This document shows positions 11,341-22,560 of a stretch of 64,000 bases of DNA, one piece after another; positions within the stretch are counted from its first letter, which is position 1; each line of letters starts with the position of its first letter. This DNA is from Artocarpus heterophyllus (Eukaryota > Streptophyta > Magnoliopsida > Rosales > Moraceae): positions 15,182,218 to 15,246,217 of the forward strand of contig CM046327.1 in NCBI GenBank assembly GCA_025403435.1, in the 5' to 3' direction. The notes under the pieces are model-generated. The model saw only the letters and a program-made list of their open reading frames with translations, did not search any database and was not told where the DNA came from. Both the position numbers and the translations under genes were made by a program.

Positions 11341-12671
11341 ATGAGTTACCTGCTGAGAACGCTGACCAAGAAGCAAGAAGTGGATTCGATTATCAGAGAC
11401 ACCATCGACAAGGTCCTCGTCCTCCGCTTTGGCCGATCTTCGGATCACGCTTGTCTCCTTCTCGACGACATCGTAATGCCCTCTCAACCCCTACCAAAAT
11501 CTCAGATTTGTCTTTCAATTTTCCAATTTCTTTTTCAATTTTTTTGATTTTCTCTTCTCCTTCAACACAGCTTGCAAAATCAGCTCGAGATGTTTCGAAG
11601 TTCGCGAGCGTCGCTCTCGTAGATTTCGATTCGGACGAGATTCAAGTCTACGTCAAATATTTCGATATTACGATAATCCCGTCGACGGTTTTCTTCTTCA
11701 ATGCTCATCACATGAAGATGGATTCTGGGTATTTTACTTCTCCTATTTGAAATTATTTTTTTTTCCGATTCCGTTTTGTCTCGTAATTTCGCCCGTAATA
11801 ATTGTGTGATTTAGGTATTTATTCCCTTTTTTTATCTCTCAAAATCATAACAATTATCTAGAATTTGTATTGGTTTTATTCTAATTTGTTATGCAGTTCA
11901 ATGAAATTTGATGCATATGTTTAAGTCTCATCATGAATTCTTATTTTTTGTCGATAATAATAGATGAAGTCTGTGGATGGTTATTATGAAAGGAAAGAAA
12001 TTTGTTTCTTAAAAGAGGGGAACATAGCTCCCTTTCTTCTTAATTAATAGATTTTGATTATTTTTAGGCTAATGTTCTTTAATTGTTATGTAGTACCGCG
12101 GATCATACTAAATGGGTTGGTGTATTTCGCCAAAAGCAGGATTTCATTGACGTTGTTGAGGTAAAATAACATTAGTGTGCTTTATGATCTTTTATATTAG
12201 AAATTTGTAAAGTTTTCAAACATCAATTTCAACCCATCAGTTACAACTATAAATAGCGTAAAACTCTCAAGAGCTACAATAAAAGACAAAAAATTACTAT
12301 AAAATAGCTATAAGGTAAAGCTCTCACATACTATAGATCTTAAACCTAAAATCCTCCAAACGGAAGCTTGATAATGATTAGCAGTTTTTGAGTTCCTTTA
12401 CCAACACTTTCCACCGAATCCTGGTAATTATTGCATTTAGGTTCTTTATTTATAGCTTTTCTCCTTCCTTTTGTTTTCACAATTTTACATTACTCTAGAT
12501 GGGATTTGCATATCCTGTACTGGGACTGTGCCTGCTGATGCAGAGATGATTTTTCTTGGCATTTTCTTGCAGGCAATATTTAGAGGGGCCATGAAAGGCA
12601 AGCTGATTGTGAATTGTCCCTTGCCACCTGAACGGATTCCGAGATATCAGTTATTGTACAAAGATATATAA
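11341..12671 (+). CDS. TXNL4B: TXNL4B/DIM1-like thioredoxin-fold spliceosomal protein
   Basis: Four exons: 11341-11472, 11571-11728, 12094-12160, 12573-12671, giving 151 residues with GT-AG introns and correct phase throughout. The protein starts MSYLLRTLTKKQEVD, has KVLVLRFGR, the long IPSTVFFFNAHHMKMD segment, DHTKWVG, and ends PERIPRYQLLYKDI. This is the pattern of the TXNL4B (DIM1-like, DLP) branch, about 149 residues in animals, rather than the canonical DIM1/U5-15kD branch. The family is tied to pre-mRNA splicing in the nucleus and has a thioredoxin fold without the redox CxxC, consistent with the absence of that motif here. The start follows a purine-rich GAGAGATAGAGA leader. Intron 3 contains remnants of the MITE family also seen at 40145. 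All exons look intact and I expect this gene to be functional. Confidence 0.93.
12245..12345. repeat. Possible diverged MITE-1 remnant in intron 3 of TXNL4B
   Basis: Contains AAAGCTCTCACATACTATAG and similar words that are characteristic of the MITE family at 40145, 40581, 41892 and 60976. No clear terminal repeats remain. Confidence 0.35.
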
Positions 12672-12797
12672 AAAAGTGAGTTCTTCAAGGTTTTAATAAA
12701 ATTTTTGGCCTTTCATATATTGGAATGACTTGGTCTATTTTCTTTTGCATCGACTTTGGGTTGTAGACTAGTGGAAAACTCTTTCCAAGTTTATAGT

Positions 12798-12952
12798 GCT
12801 GTTTGGTATTGTTTTCAAAATAGGTGAAAATGTTTTTATTTTAAAAAATAAGAATTTTTTGAGAATTGTGCTGAGAGTGTTTTTAAAATTTTTGCCTCGA
12901 AAAGCATGCAAAAACATTTTCGAAAATTTTGAAAACAAAAACAAACGGGGCC
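12798..12952 (+). mobile_element. MITE-2 copy, downstream of TXNL4B
   Basis: Begins TGTTTGGTATTGTTTTCAAA and ends GAAAACAAAAACAAACGGGG, so the ends are imperfect inverted repeats. Two other copies are at 58138-58292 (opposite orientation) and 61144-61292. The length (about 155 bp), the TIRs and the lack of coding capacity fit a non-autonomous DNA transposon. Confidence 0.75.
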
Positions 12953-13059
12953 TATCTTTTAATATTATTTGGACAATTGGTGGATGAGATATAGGGAGAT
13001 CCTTAGGCATTTTTGGCTTTGACGAGTGGTAGGAACAAGCTTTAGATCCCTCTACATGT

Positions 13060-13279
13060 ATGGTTGCCTTAGGTCACATTGGAATTCAGCTAGATAAAAT
13101 GGCGAAATTCAAAGGGTGAGCACTCATTTGATTTTTTTCTCTTGGCCTCTTGTTGAATTTATAGAGGTGGTATCAGTTTTCACAACAACTTTTCTTTCAG
13201 GAAGGAAAAATATGAGGAACACCCTTGGTTGCAACTTGATAGATTAGTTGCATCACGTCCGTCGTGGTTTTTTGGTTGA
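13060..13279 (+). CDS. Possible two-exon microORF in the TXNL4B downstream region
   Basis: An ATG at 13060 opens a frame that joins 13060-13115 to 13201-13279 across an 85-bp intron with a strong donor (GG|GTGAGC) and a pyrimidine-rich acceptor (CTTTCAG). The predicted 44-residue peptide runs from MVALGHIGIQLDKM to RLVASRPSWFFG. The stop overlaps an AATAAA signal at 13279-13284. The frame remains open upstream to 13033, directly after a possible AG acceptor, so this may be the 3' part of a longer transcript or an alternative TXNL4B 3' end. I do not recognise the peptide, and chance cannot be excluded. Confidence 0.25.
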
Positions 13280-13284
13280 ATAAA
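13279..13284 (+). terminator. Candidate poly(A) signal AATAAA
   Basis: AATAAA about 610 bases after the TXNL4B stop. It could serve a long TXNL4B 3' UTR containing an intron, or the microORF transcript. Confidence 0.35.
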
Positions 13285-14129
13285 GTTTAATGTTCATGTG
13301 AAGATAATTCTGTCGTTTGAGGCGTTTTGTATTAATTTTATGATTGTTCTCCAGGCCGTATAGAGGCGCATTTGGAGTTAAAAGGCATTTTGTTCAGCAT
13401 GCAAGCTATGTTTAGGATTCCTTAAGCAGTATATATTAGAATTATGGGCTTTTCTTGTTAGTCTGTGACATATGCTCTTGTATATCTGGAAGACATGCCA
13501 ATTGGACAGTCATTGAAGTTGCCTGATATCTCGAATTGAGAACTTTGATCTCGGAGATCGAATGAGTCAATATTATTGCTGTGATATGAGGAGATTTTGA
13601 AATTTCGTTTTGTGAAGAAAATATTCATTGCTTCTGTAGAGATGTCAACCACTTAAGACTTTGATAAAAAACCATGGAGAATTGGCTAGACGGCTCTACG
13701 AGACCCAGCACAGTTTAGCTTATGTTTTTTCTTTTGTCAAAGTTAATGTTTCTTCCCTTTATCCGTAATTTCTGCATTAGGAGTTTCAAAGTCCTCTCAT
13801 GCTGCCTGGATTACATCCCTTGTTATTTGCCTTTATTTTTTGGTTTGCTATTATTTTGATGTGGTGATTTGTCTGAAGAGATTGGCCGATTCCTGCATAT
13901 GATATGCTGATAAAAGGGAGGACATGAAATTTAGTGGCATAAATATAATCCTTTCTTTAAGGACTTGTGGCTTTAAAACTATGAAATATTATGATATTTC
14001 CACAGAGTAAACTAGAGAATTGGAATCACATCCTTGCTATTTGGCTTATATCCATGCGCACTTTTTGCTACTGCAAACTCTAGAGAGAAAAATATAGATA
14101 TTTATATATATCTCTGTAAAAAGTGTAAT
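13285..14129. other. Intergenic, nothing recognised
   Basis: Moderately AT-rich unique-looking sequence without a supported gene. Confidence 0.5.
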
Positions 14130-14158
14130 TTTATTATTATTATTATTATTATTATTAT
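14130..14158. repeat. (ATT)n microsatellite
   Basis: Nine to ten uninterrupted ATT units. Confidence 0.95.
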
Positions 14159-14322
14159 AGGTTTGATGGGTGAAGGAATATACTCGCCTGTTTCTACATT
14201 GCAACTATCCGTGATTATAAATCTCGTCTCCACAGTATAATCGGTTTTTAGTGAAAATTCGGAACAAATTATAATCAATGCAAGTGAAAACAGGACAGCT
14301 TAAAAGAGCGGCAAGAAATACA

Positions 14323-14518
14323 TGAAGATTGGGAAGAAATGATAGCCAACATATACACAATTTACAATGAATGGCTTTCCTTAATAAGGAAAGTTTGACC
14401 ACTAATTTACAGCAATTACAGCAAATGAAAAATAATGTCTAATCTAGCTATTAATAGCTAATGACAACTAATCAATTACCTTAAATTAAGGCATTAAAAA
14501 GTTGAGAATATTTCCACA
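14323..14518 (-). repeat. LTR (3' LTR of the minus-strand copia)
   Basis: 196 bp, matching 19141-19361 but lacking about 25 internal bases after TGAAGATTGGGAAGAA. Confidence 0.92.
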
Positions 14519-14525
14519 CTTTTCC

Positions 14526-17500
14526 TCAAGCTAGGTTGAAAATGTTGTTCATCCCAAGTTTGGAACTTAAGTTTTTGAAGCTTTTTTGAGGGAAGGCTTT
14601 TGTTAGAATATCAACAACTTGTGAACTCGTTGGTGTGTAGAGTAACTGAATAACATTACCCTCTATCTTCTCTTTGATAAAGTGACGATCAATCTTAACA
14701 TGTTTGGTTCTGTCATGATAAACAGGATTTTTGATAATATTTAATGCAAATTGATTATCGCAAAAAAGCTTCATAGGATCTTCTAGGTTAACTCCTGGTT
14801 GTTTAAGTAATCTTCTAATCCAAATTCCTTTAGCCAGAGCACGAAATTCAGCTTCTGTAGTGCTTCTAGATACAACAGACTGTTTCTTGCTTCTTCAAGT
14901 GACCAAATTACCCCATATGTAGGTACAATAACCAGACGTTGATTTTCAGTCGGTGACAGGTCCAACCTAGTCTGCATCACTGTAGACCTCTACCTCTCGA
15001 CTAGAGCCCTTTTTGAGGAATAATCTCTTGCCAGGTGTTAACTTCAAATACCTCAAGATCCTATAGACTGCCTCCATATGCTCTTCTCTAGGATCATTCA
15101 TAAATTGACTCACAACATTAACAGAGAATCCAATGTCGGGATGTGTATGTAAGAGGTAGATGAGTTTGCCTACCAAGCTTTGGTATTGCCCTTTATCAAC
15201 TGGAGTACCCTTTTCAGCCATTCCCAACTTGTGAGTGGTATCCATAGGGGTGTCAGCTGGTTTACACCCCTGCATCACACACTCAGTAAGGAAATCCAGG
15301 ACATATTTTCTCTGAGACACAAAGATGCCCTCACTTGATCGTGCAACCTCCATTCCTAGGAAATTTCTGAGATTTCCTAGGTCTTTAATTTCAAATTCTT
15401 TGGCCAAAGTTTTCTTCAGACTCATCACTTCGTCTTCAAAATCGCCAGTGACAATTATATTATCAACATATACTATCAGGATGGACAATTTCCCTCCCCC
15501 TGATTTTTTTACAAACAGAGTATGATCAGTTTGGCATTGAGAATATCCTTGTCGCTGTATCACTTTTGTGAATTTTTCAAACCAAGCTCTTGGAGATTGC
15601 TTAAGGCCATACAGAGACCTTTTTAACTTATAGACCTGATTTTTAGTGCCGGGAGTTCCAAAACTGGGAGAGATCTTCATATATACTTCTTCTGTCAGGT
15701 CTCCATTCAAGAAGGCATTCTTCACATCTAGTTGGAATAGAGGCCAATCTAAATTCGTAGCCAGAGATAGTAATACACGGATCGTGTTGAGTTTGGCAAC
15801 TGGTGCAAATGTCTCTTAATAGTCAATCCCATATGACTGAGTGAATCCTTTTGCCACTAGGCGTGCTTTGTATCGGTCAAGACTTCCATCTCTCTTATAC
15901 TTTACTATAAAAATCCACTTGCACCCTACTGGATTCTTTTTGGGGGTAAAATTGTAATTTTTCATGTTTAATTCTTTTCTAAGGCTCGAATCTCCTCAAA
16001 GACTGCTACCTTCCATGAAGGATTTTTGAAAGCCTTCTGAACATTAGTGGGAACCTGCACTACGTCCAGATTTGAAACCAATGCTCAAAACTTAGTTGAG
16101 AGTCCTAAATTAGAGATATAATTGCATAAAGGATGTTGAGTACATGATCTCACTCCCTTTCGTAGAGCAATAGGCCAACCTCGATCAGCTTTAGGAATCT
16201 CAATAGGATCTTCAGAATTTGTGTTACCTTCATTTAATGAATTTGGATTGGGCTCTTGATAAAGTTTGGGTAGTGTCTGAGATTCTCCTTCCTGTCTTGA
16301 AGCACGTGCCCTCCTAGAGTAAACACGAAACTCATTGTTCATTGGTGAATCCAAGATTGGACAGCTAGACTCAAAAGGTAGAGACTCAACATTAGGATTG
16401 ATACTTTCGAGTACGGAAGGTAGAGACTCGACATTAGGTGGTGACTTGACATTAGGATTGACATTTTGGAGTACAGAAGGTGCTAGAGTCTTTAAAATTG
16501 GTTCCGGTGATGAGTTAAGATCATCTGGTGGTGAATCATCGGTATCCCGATCATAGTATTCCTCATTGTATTCTCTCTCCCCCTGAATGGCAGTGTTGGG
16601 ATGAAAGGGTTGATTTTCAAAAAAGGTGACATCTATCGAGTGGTAATACCTTCTGGTGATTGGTGAATAACATTTGTATCCCTTATGATTTGGTGAGTAT
16701 CCTAGAAAGATACATTTGATAGCACGAGGGTCAAGTTTCCTACGATTATGAGAATGAACCTGGACAAAGGCCGAACACCCAAATATCTTTAGAGGAATTG
16801 TTAACATAAGTCGAGAAGAAGGATAATGTTTGAGGAGAACCTGGAATGGTGTTTGGAAATTGAGTACTCGTGATGGCATTTGGTTTATTAGGTAAGTTGC
16901 AGTAAGAATGGCATCCCCCCAAAAGTGTTTTGGTACATTGGTTAAAAATCTCAAGGAACGGGCAACCTCAAGAAGATGCTTGTTTTTCCACTCTATAATT
17001 CCATTTTGTTGGGGAGTGTCTACACAAGAACTCTGGTGAATGATTCCTTGATCTAGCAAATAATCTCCCAGTATAGATTTGAAAAATTCTTTAGCATTAT
17101 CTGTTTTGAGAATTTTGATTTTTGTTTGGAATTGATTTTGGATCATCTTGTGAAAATTTTGAAAGACTTGCCCAACTTCAGATTTTTCTTATAAGAGGTA
17201 AACCCATGTCAAACGTGTGTGATCATCAATAAAAGATACAAACCAACAAAGCCCCAATATGTGTTTTACACGAGATGGTCTCCATACATCACTATGAAAC
17301 ATTGTGAATGGATGAGATGGTTTATATGGTCGACTAGGAAATGTACTGCGTGCATGTTTTGAAAATTGACACACTTCACACTGAAATAACCTTGGATTTT
17401 TATTTCTAAATAATGATAGAAACAACATTTCAAGATACACAAAGTTTGGATGACCCAGCCGATAATGCAATAACATAATATCATTATTGGAGATACTAAA

Positions 17501-19018
17501 CGAGGAGTTATAAGAACCTAGACTACCAACTTGTAGAGCTTGTCCACTTGGAGAGGCGTTGTTGGTGAGAAGGTACAATCCAGAACACTCCTTAGCACTG
17601 CCAATCGTCCTCTCTATATTCATATCCTAAAATTGACACGAATTTTTGAAGAATTTAGTGACACAGTTATAGCCTTGAGTCAATTTGCTGATAGATAACA
17701 AGTTACAATCCAAATTTGGAACAAAAAGCATAGAGTTAAGTATCAAATCTTTGGTTAACTTCATTATTCCACCTCTAGCCATTTGAGACCATGTTCCATC
17801 AGCAATTTGCACATACCATTTCTCCTTGCATGGATTGAGGTTAGCAAATAATCGTGGATCACCAGTCATATGATCGGAGGCACCTGAGTCAATAATCTAG
17901 GTAATTGATTTTCATTTATTAGCATTAAAAGCATGTACAATATTACCTTTGTGAGCCATTGATCCCAAGGCTATGGTAGAGGAAGAGGATGTACTATTCT
18001 GTTGCACAAACAACTGTTGGAGTAATTCCAATTGTTCCTTGCTGAACAGAGAAGTCCCGAGGCTTTCAAGCTTCTCCCCTGAAGTGGCCAAATCGCCTCT
18101 CCTTTCCCTATTGTTATTGAACTTTGTGTCTTTAGGTCTGCCGTGTAAATCCTAGCATTTATCCTTCTTGTGACCTAGTTTATGACAGTGATCACATTTT
18201 GGCCTCTCCTTCCTTTGCTTTCCGATGTTGAATGGGGATTGTCCTCCTCTAACTACAAATGCGGTTGCTTCGGGATTGTTGGTTGGATTATTGGTACTTA
18301 ACATAACTTTCTTGTAGCATTCTTCATGCTTGACTTCAGCAAATGTCTCACTAGGACTAGGAATTGGTCGTTTAGAAAGGATCCTTCCACACACATCATC
18401 CAAGTTCTCATTGAGTCCTATTAAGAACTTGTATACTCACTTTTGTTCCATAAGTTTCTTGTAATACAGAGCATCATCAGGACACTTCCATTTTTATTCT
18501 TCGAACACATCAAGTTGTTGCCAATGGCGATTGAGGATACTGAAATATTGGGTTCACGGTAAAATCTCCTTGTCGTTGATCATGAAGAAGACACTGGATG
18601 TCAAATTGCTCAGACGTATTCTCCATGTGTGAGTAAGCCTCCTTTGTCGCTTCCCATATTTCAGCTGCAGTTTCATAGAGGAGAAAGTTTTCCCCTATTT
18701 CATTCGTCAGGGAGTTAAGCAACCATGACATGACTTGGTTGTTTTTGTTTTCCATGCTCAATAGGTTTTTTCTTCCTTCTTCGGCTGGACAATTTCTCTG
18801 GTGAGGTGTTCATCTGTCCCTTTCTCGGTTATGAAGATGAGGATTGATTGAGACCATTGTAAATAGTTTTGGCCATTCAACTTATGACCGATGATGGTGA
18901 AGGGCTGACTATCAAAGGCTCCCGGTTGGCTGACAGAACTCGGGATGATCTCCATCAAAGATGCTCCTTTCTCAGCAGCCATGGAGGTTTGTGCAGGCTG
19001 TACGGACTTTTTTCGCAC
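14526..19018 (-). pseudogene. copia gag-pol polyprotein, multiply broken
   Basis: On the minus strand: gag N-terminus (18758-19018, with GHKLNGQNYLQWSQS), middle gag (18510-18761), zinc knuckle CDHCHKLGHKKDKC (18152-18194), protease (DSGASDHMTGD near 17890), integrase HHCC (near 17330-17480) and core (HSDVWRP near 17285, TDNAKEF near 17100, TPQQNG near 17015), reverse transcriptase (14967-15725 and upstream) and RNase H (14526-14980, including MKLFCDNQFALNI). The RT motif is YVDN rather than YVDD at about 15465. Stops and frameshifts separate these blocks, for example near 18765, 18500, 17900, 17630, 17170, 15815 and 14975. A start at 18982 (MAAEKG) is as likely as 19018. No functional product is expected. 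Confidence 0.92.
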
Positions 19019-19128
19019 GCTGTACGGACTTGCTGCACAGGAAGCACGAGCGGGCTTGTATGGACGACGGTTTCTAGGGTTGGTAGAAAAAATGCCCTAG
19101 GATTTTAATCTAAGACTAAAGAACAATA

Positions 19129-19140
19129 GCTTTGATGCCA
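19129..19140 (-). other. Primer binding site of the second copia
   Basis: The minus strand reads TGGCATCAAAGC directly after the LTR end, similar to the initiator tRNA-Met site TGGTATCAGAGC. Confidence 0.65.
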
Positions 19141-19361
19141 TGAAGATTGGGAAGAATTTTTCTTCTGTATTGCTAAGGCTAAATGATAGCCAATATATAC
19201 ACAATTTATAATGAATGGCTTTCCTTAATAAAGAAAGTTTGACCACTAATTTACAGCAATTACAGCAAATGAAAAATAATGTCTAATCTAGCTATTAATA
19301 GCTAATGACAACTAATCAATTAGCTTAAATTAAGGCATTAAAAGCTGAGAATATTTCCACA
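19141..19361 (-). repeat. LTR (5' LTR of the minus-strand copia)
   Basis: 221 bp; the fuller of the two LTRs, containing TTTTTCTTCTGTATTGCTAA, which is missing from the other. Confidence 0.92.
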
Positions 19362-20280
19362 ACAAAGGTTAGATCTTATAGCAACTGAGAACGTACTAAT
19401 TATGTATTTATTTTTGCATTATTTCCTTCTAATTTGTTGAGATAATGTGTATGCAATACATTCATCTCTAGAGTCTAGAGTATCATCCAATTCTCATATT
19501 TGCTAAAAATGAGCTCTATTGCAGCAAAGAATTAAAAAATAGGGGCTCCTATATGGTACAATCTGAAGCAGAAGCACACAACCCAAAAAAAAAGTCCAGA
19601 TGAAGGTAGCTGTAAAAGATAAACATCAATAAACTGAGCAATGATTGGGGCAAAAAGTAACAACTTTTCTTGGACTTAATTACATTAAAAGGACTATAAT
19701 AATCCATCACAAGATGATGGAATCCAAGAAAAAGTCAGATCAATTCCAATACACAAGAAAAAAACCGCAAGCTCGAAAGGGGGAAAAAAACACGCAGAGT
19801 GAAGAAACTGAATCTTACTGTTGTTGACTTGAGATGGAGGAGAAGACCATGGGGTAGAAGACACTGATCTAAGCACAGAGAAAATGGAAGTGACTGGAAT
19901 TATGAAGATTAAACGAGGATTAAATGGGTATTGAGAAATTTTCATTAAAAGCAAATTGTAGCCGAGAGGAAGGACGGAGAAAATTGAACAGATGGAGAAT
20001 GTGAAGGATGGAGGCAATTATAGTAATTATTTACGTTGTTTAATAGGAAGAAAAGAGAGTTAAAAAGATAGATAAACAAATATATGTTTAATAGCTATAT
20101 TGTCCTTTTTATCATTTTGTATTAAATTTTTTTAACGGATAAAATAGTATTTTTAAACTTTTAGCTGTGAATTGTATGAATCCCTTCATAAGTGGACGGA
20201 TGCAAAATGGTAGGCCTGGAAGGAGAAGGTCTCCCTCTACCTTTCCTCTCTCTCCAATCAAACAAAGGATTGGAGCTCCC
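19362..20280. other. Intergenic, unassigned
   Basis: Contains a purine-rich stretch (19690-20010) whose complement looks CT-rich and gene-like, but no exon structure can be supported. Confidence 0.45.
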
Positions 20281-21090
20281 TCTTACACTTTGAACATTTA
20301 AAACTCCTTATTTTGTCCCTGAATTTTAAAAGTCATTATTTTGCCATTGAACTTTCAAAACTCTTAACTTTGTCTCTTAAATTTTTGATTTTTCGTTAAA
20401 ATAGATGAAATTTAGCCCACGTGATTCACATTTGAATCACCTGTATAGGCAAAAATGATATTTTATCACTTTTAAGTTTTGTTTCACATTTACACTCTCA
20501 CTTGACGCCTTTGTTTTTTTTTAATCTGAACTCTTGTTTAGGAAGGGTTTGTTTGCATAATTCTTCTCAATTTTAACCTGTATGGGCAAAAATGTGATTT
20601 TATCACTCTAAGTTTTGTTTTACATTTACACTCTCACTTGACGCCTTTATTTTTTTTTTAATTTAAACTCTTGTTTAGGATGGGTTTGTCTGTATAATTC
20701 TACTCATTTTTAAAGTTTAACTCACTTAATAAGTTGATATTGTTCGCCGATATCTGAATTTAAATATTAAGGAAGATGAGTTACGCATTAAATATGAGAA
20801 TATATTGGCAAACAATATCAAGAAGAAAATATGTATACATACCATTCTTAAATAAGAGCAAATAAAAAAATGTTAAAGGAGTGGAAACGTAAAGCAAAAC
20901 CTAAAAGATAAATCTTATTTTTACCTTAACAGGTGACCTATGTGCGAATCACGTGGGCTTAATTATGTCTATTTGAACGAAAAATCGAATAATAGGAGAC
21001 ACAATGAGAAGCTTTGAAGTTCAAGGAAAAAATGGTGATTTTAAAACTCAACAAACAAAATGAGAAGTTTTGTAAGTTTAAGGTGTAAAG
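20281..21090. mobile_element. Long inverted-repeat (foldback/MULE-like) element
   Basis: The left arm (20281 to about 20520) and right arm (about 20865 to 21090) are reverse complements with scattered differences. Paired landmarks are GCCCACGTGATTC at 20416 and its complement GAATCACGTGGGC at 20947, and TTTTTCGTT at 20390 with AACGAAAAA near 20977. Arms this long with no coding capacity fit a non-autonomous Mutator-type or foldback element. Exact ends and target duplication were not resolved. Confidence 0.65.
20443..20706. repeat. 130-bp tandem duplication within the foldback element
   Basis: ACCTGTATAGGCAAAAATG... at about 20441 is repeated as ACCTGTATGGGCAAAAATG at 20575, both running through CTCACTTGACGCCTTT and CTCTTGTTTAGGA. 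Only the outer copy has a counterpart in the right arm. Confidence 0.8.
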
Positions 21091-21639
21091 TTTAAAGCTT
21101 AGGGGACAAGATAAATAAGACCTTAAAATTTAGAGGCTATTAGTGCTAATAACCTTTCATTTTAATAACATATGTACGCCTAAAAACCTTGTTTTTTTGG
21201 GAACGGGGAAATTTGGAATTTAGGGTGCCCAATGAATTGGACAACGGGGCTTCTAAATAATTTTTGTTCTCATTATTCTGCCCTATGAATAATAGGACTG
21301 CATTGTCATAACAAATATCATATCAAGTTTAGAGGATCACAAAGGCGACTCTCTGGTCTTATGATGAACCATATTATATGACTACAGTCTACGGTTATGA
21401 TTTTGTAGACCAAATTCTGTGTAAGTCAAATATTAATATAACTTATATAAAAAATACACATACTGATGTGGGGTATTTTTCCCATAAAGAACACAATTTT
21501 ATTTAACTAGTAAAGCATAAGTGTTTTAGTCATCAAATTAACTTTTTTATGGTTTGATTTGTGACTGAAAATAATTTTATATCGCACGTTTTAAATTTTT
21601 AACGTAGACAATTGTAAATTAAATTATTAAGATTTTAAT

Positions 21640-21829
21640 TTGATGACTCATTCAAGGGATGAATTAAAAACTCGAGAACCCAACAAACCCAATTAATCCA
21701 CCCAACATAACCCAAGATAACCCGAATCTGACGAGTAATCCCAACCCAGCCAACCTAATCTGAAGTTTCATTGGGTGGGTTTTGGTTGAGATTTTCCTTA
21801 CCCATCTTAACCCGAACACACCCAATCTT

Positions 21830-21860
<31 letters not shown>

Positions 21861-22560
21861 CAATTATTTATATTATGTATTTATAACTTTAATATACATA
21901 TTATTTATACACAAAGCTAAAAAATGCATTTTGATGCGTACTATTTCTAGAATCCGTGTATTATTTTGGTTCTTCTTACTTTTTAGTTTTTTTGATAAAT
22001 GCTTTTGCTTGATAAAAGTTGATAAGTGCATTTTAACAAAAAGTATATATGTATTATTTGTTCTGCATTTACATTAATAAATGGAAGCTTATCATGTTTT
22101 ATGTCAAATGATGGATCTTGCATTTAAATATAAAGGATGTTTAAGTGAACGATGCTTGGAATTAGAGATTGTCAATTATGCACTATATTGGTTAAGGTTT
22201 CTTAGTATTTTTATTGTATTAGTTTTTATTATAGTTTATTTGTTAGTTTATGACTTAATGTATTTGATTTGAATTTATATTGTGGACCCTTTATCTTTAT
22301 ATTCGTTTCAACTTTTGGAGACAATGTTAAACCTTAAGGCCTTTGTGATTTATTTTGGGTTAAATTGTTTATTTTGATTTTTTCCTTTTTTATATTACAA
22401 AATTCAATCAACCCATTTAAACTTTAATTAGGTAAGCTAGTTTTAAATTTTAAGTTAATTGAGTGAGTTAAATTTAAAATCAACCTATTTAAATTTTGAT
22501 TGGATTGGTTAAAATTTTTAAAAAACCCACCTAATTTATTTAAGGTTTACATTGAGCTTA
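21640..22560. other. Probable degraded transposon or repeat (CCCAACCC-rich ends)
   Basis: The left part is rich in AACCCAA, AACCCGA and CCCACC words, and the right part near 22400-22560 again has AACCCA and ACCCACC motifs. The (TA)n tract at 21835-21860 and a 63-codon frame at 22081 lie between. The pattern resembles subterminal motifs of non-autonomous hAT elements, but no TIR or target duplication was found. Confidence 0.3.
21835..21860. repeat. (AT)n microsatellite
   Basis: Thirteen uninterrupted AT units. Confidence 0.95.

Larger units (their letters stand above)
14323..19361 (-). mobile_element. Second Ty1/copia LTR retrotransposon, defective
   Basis: Direct repeats at 14323-14518 and 19141-19361 flank a minus-strand gag-pol region in copia order. 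On the minus strand each LTR starts TGTGGAAATATTC and ends CCAATCTTCA, a normal TG...CA pair. A purine tract (minus strand CTTGAGGAAAAG) lies before the 5' end of the 14323-14518 LTR and a primer site lies inside the other. I could not see a convincing 5-bp target duplication (ATACA against ACAAA), so the flanks may have been altered. It has LTRs of about 200 bp and a different coding sequence from the first element, so it is a different copia lineage. Confidence 0.93.

Noticed and set aside
12768..13010. Overlapping open frames on both strands downstream of TXNL4B
   Set aside because: They are translations of the MITE-2 copy; the same frame recurs in the MITE-2 copy at 58138.
14323..19361. 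Active copia element
   Set aside because: Catalytic RT Asp is lost, and gag, protease, integrase and RT are separated by stops and frameshifts.
22081..22272. 63-codon frame starting MEAYHVLCQMMDLAF
   Set aside because: It lies within a repeat-like region with a hydrophobic AT-driven composition and no splice partner or recognised domain.
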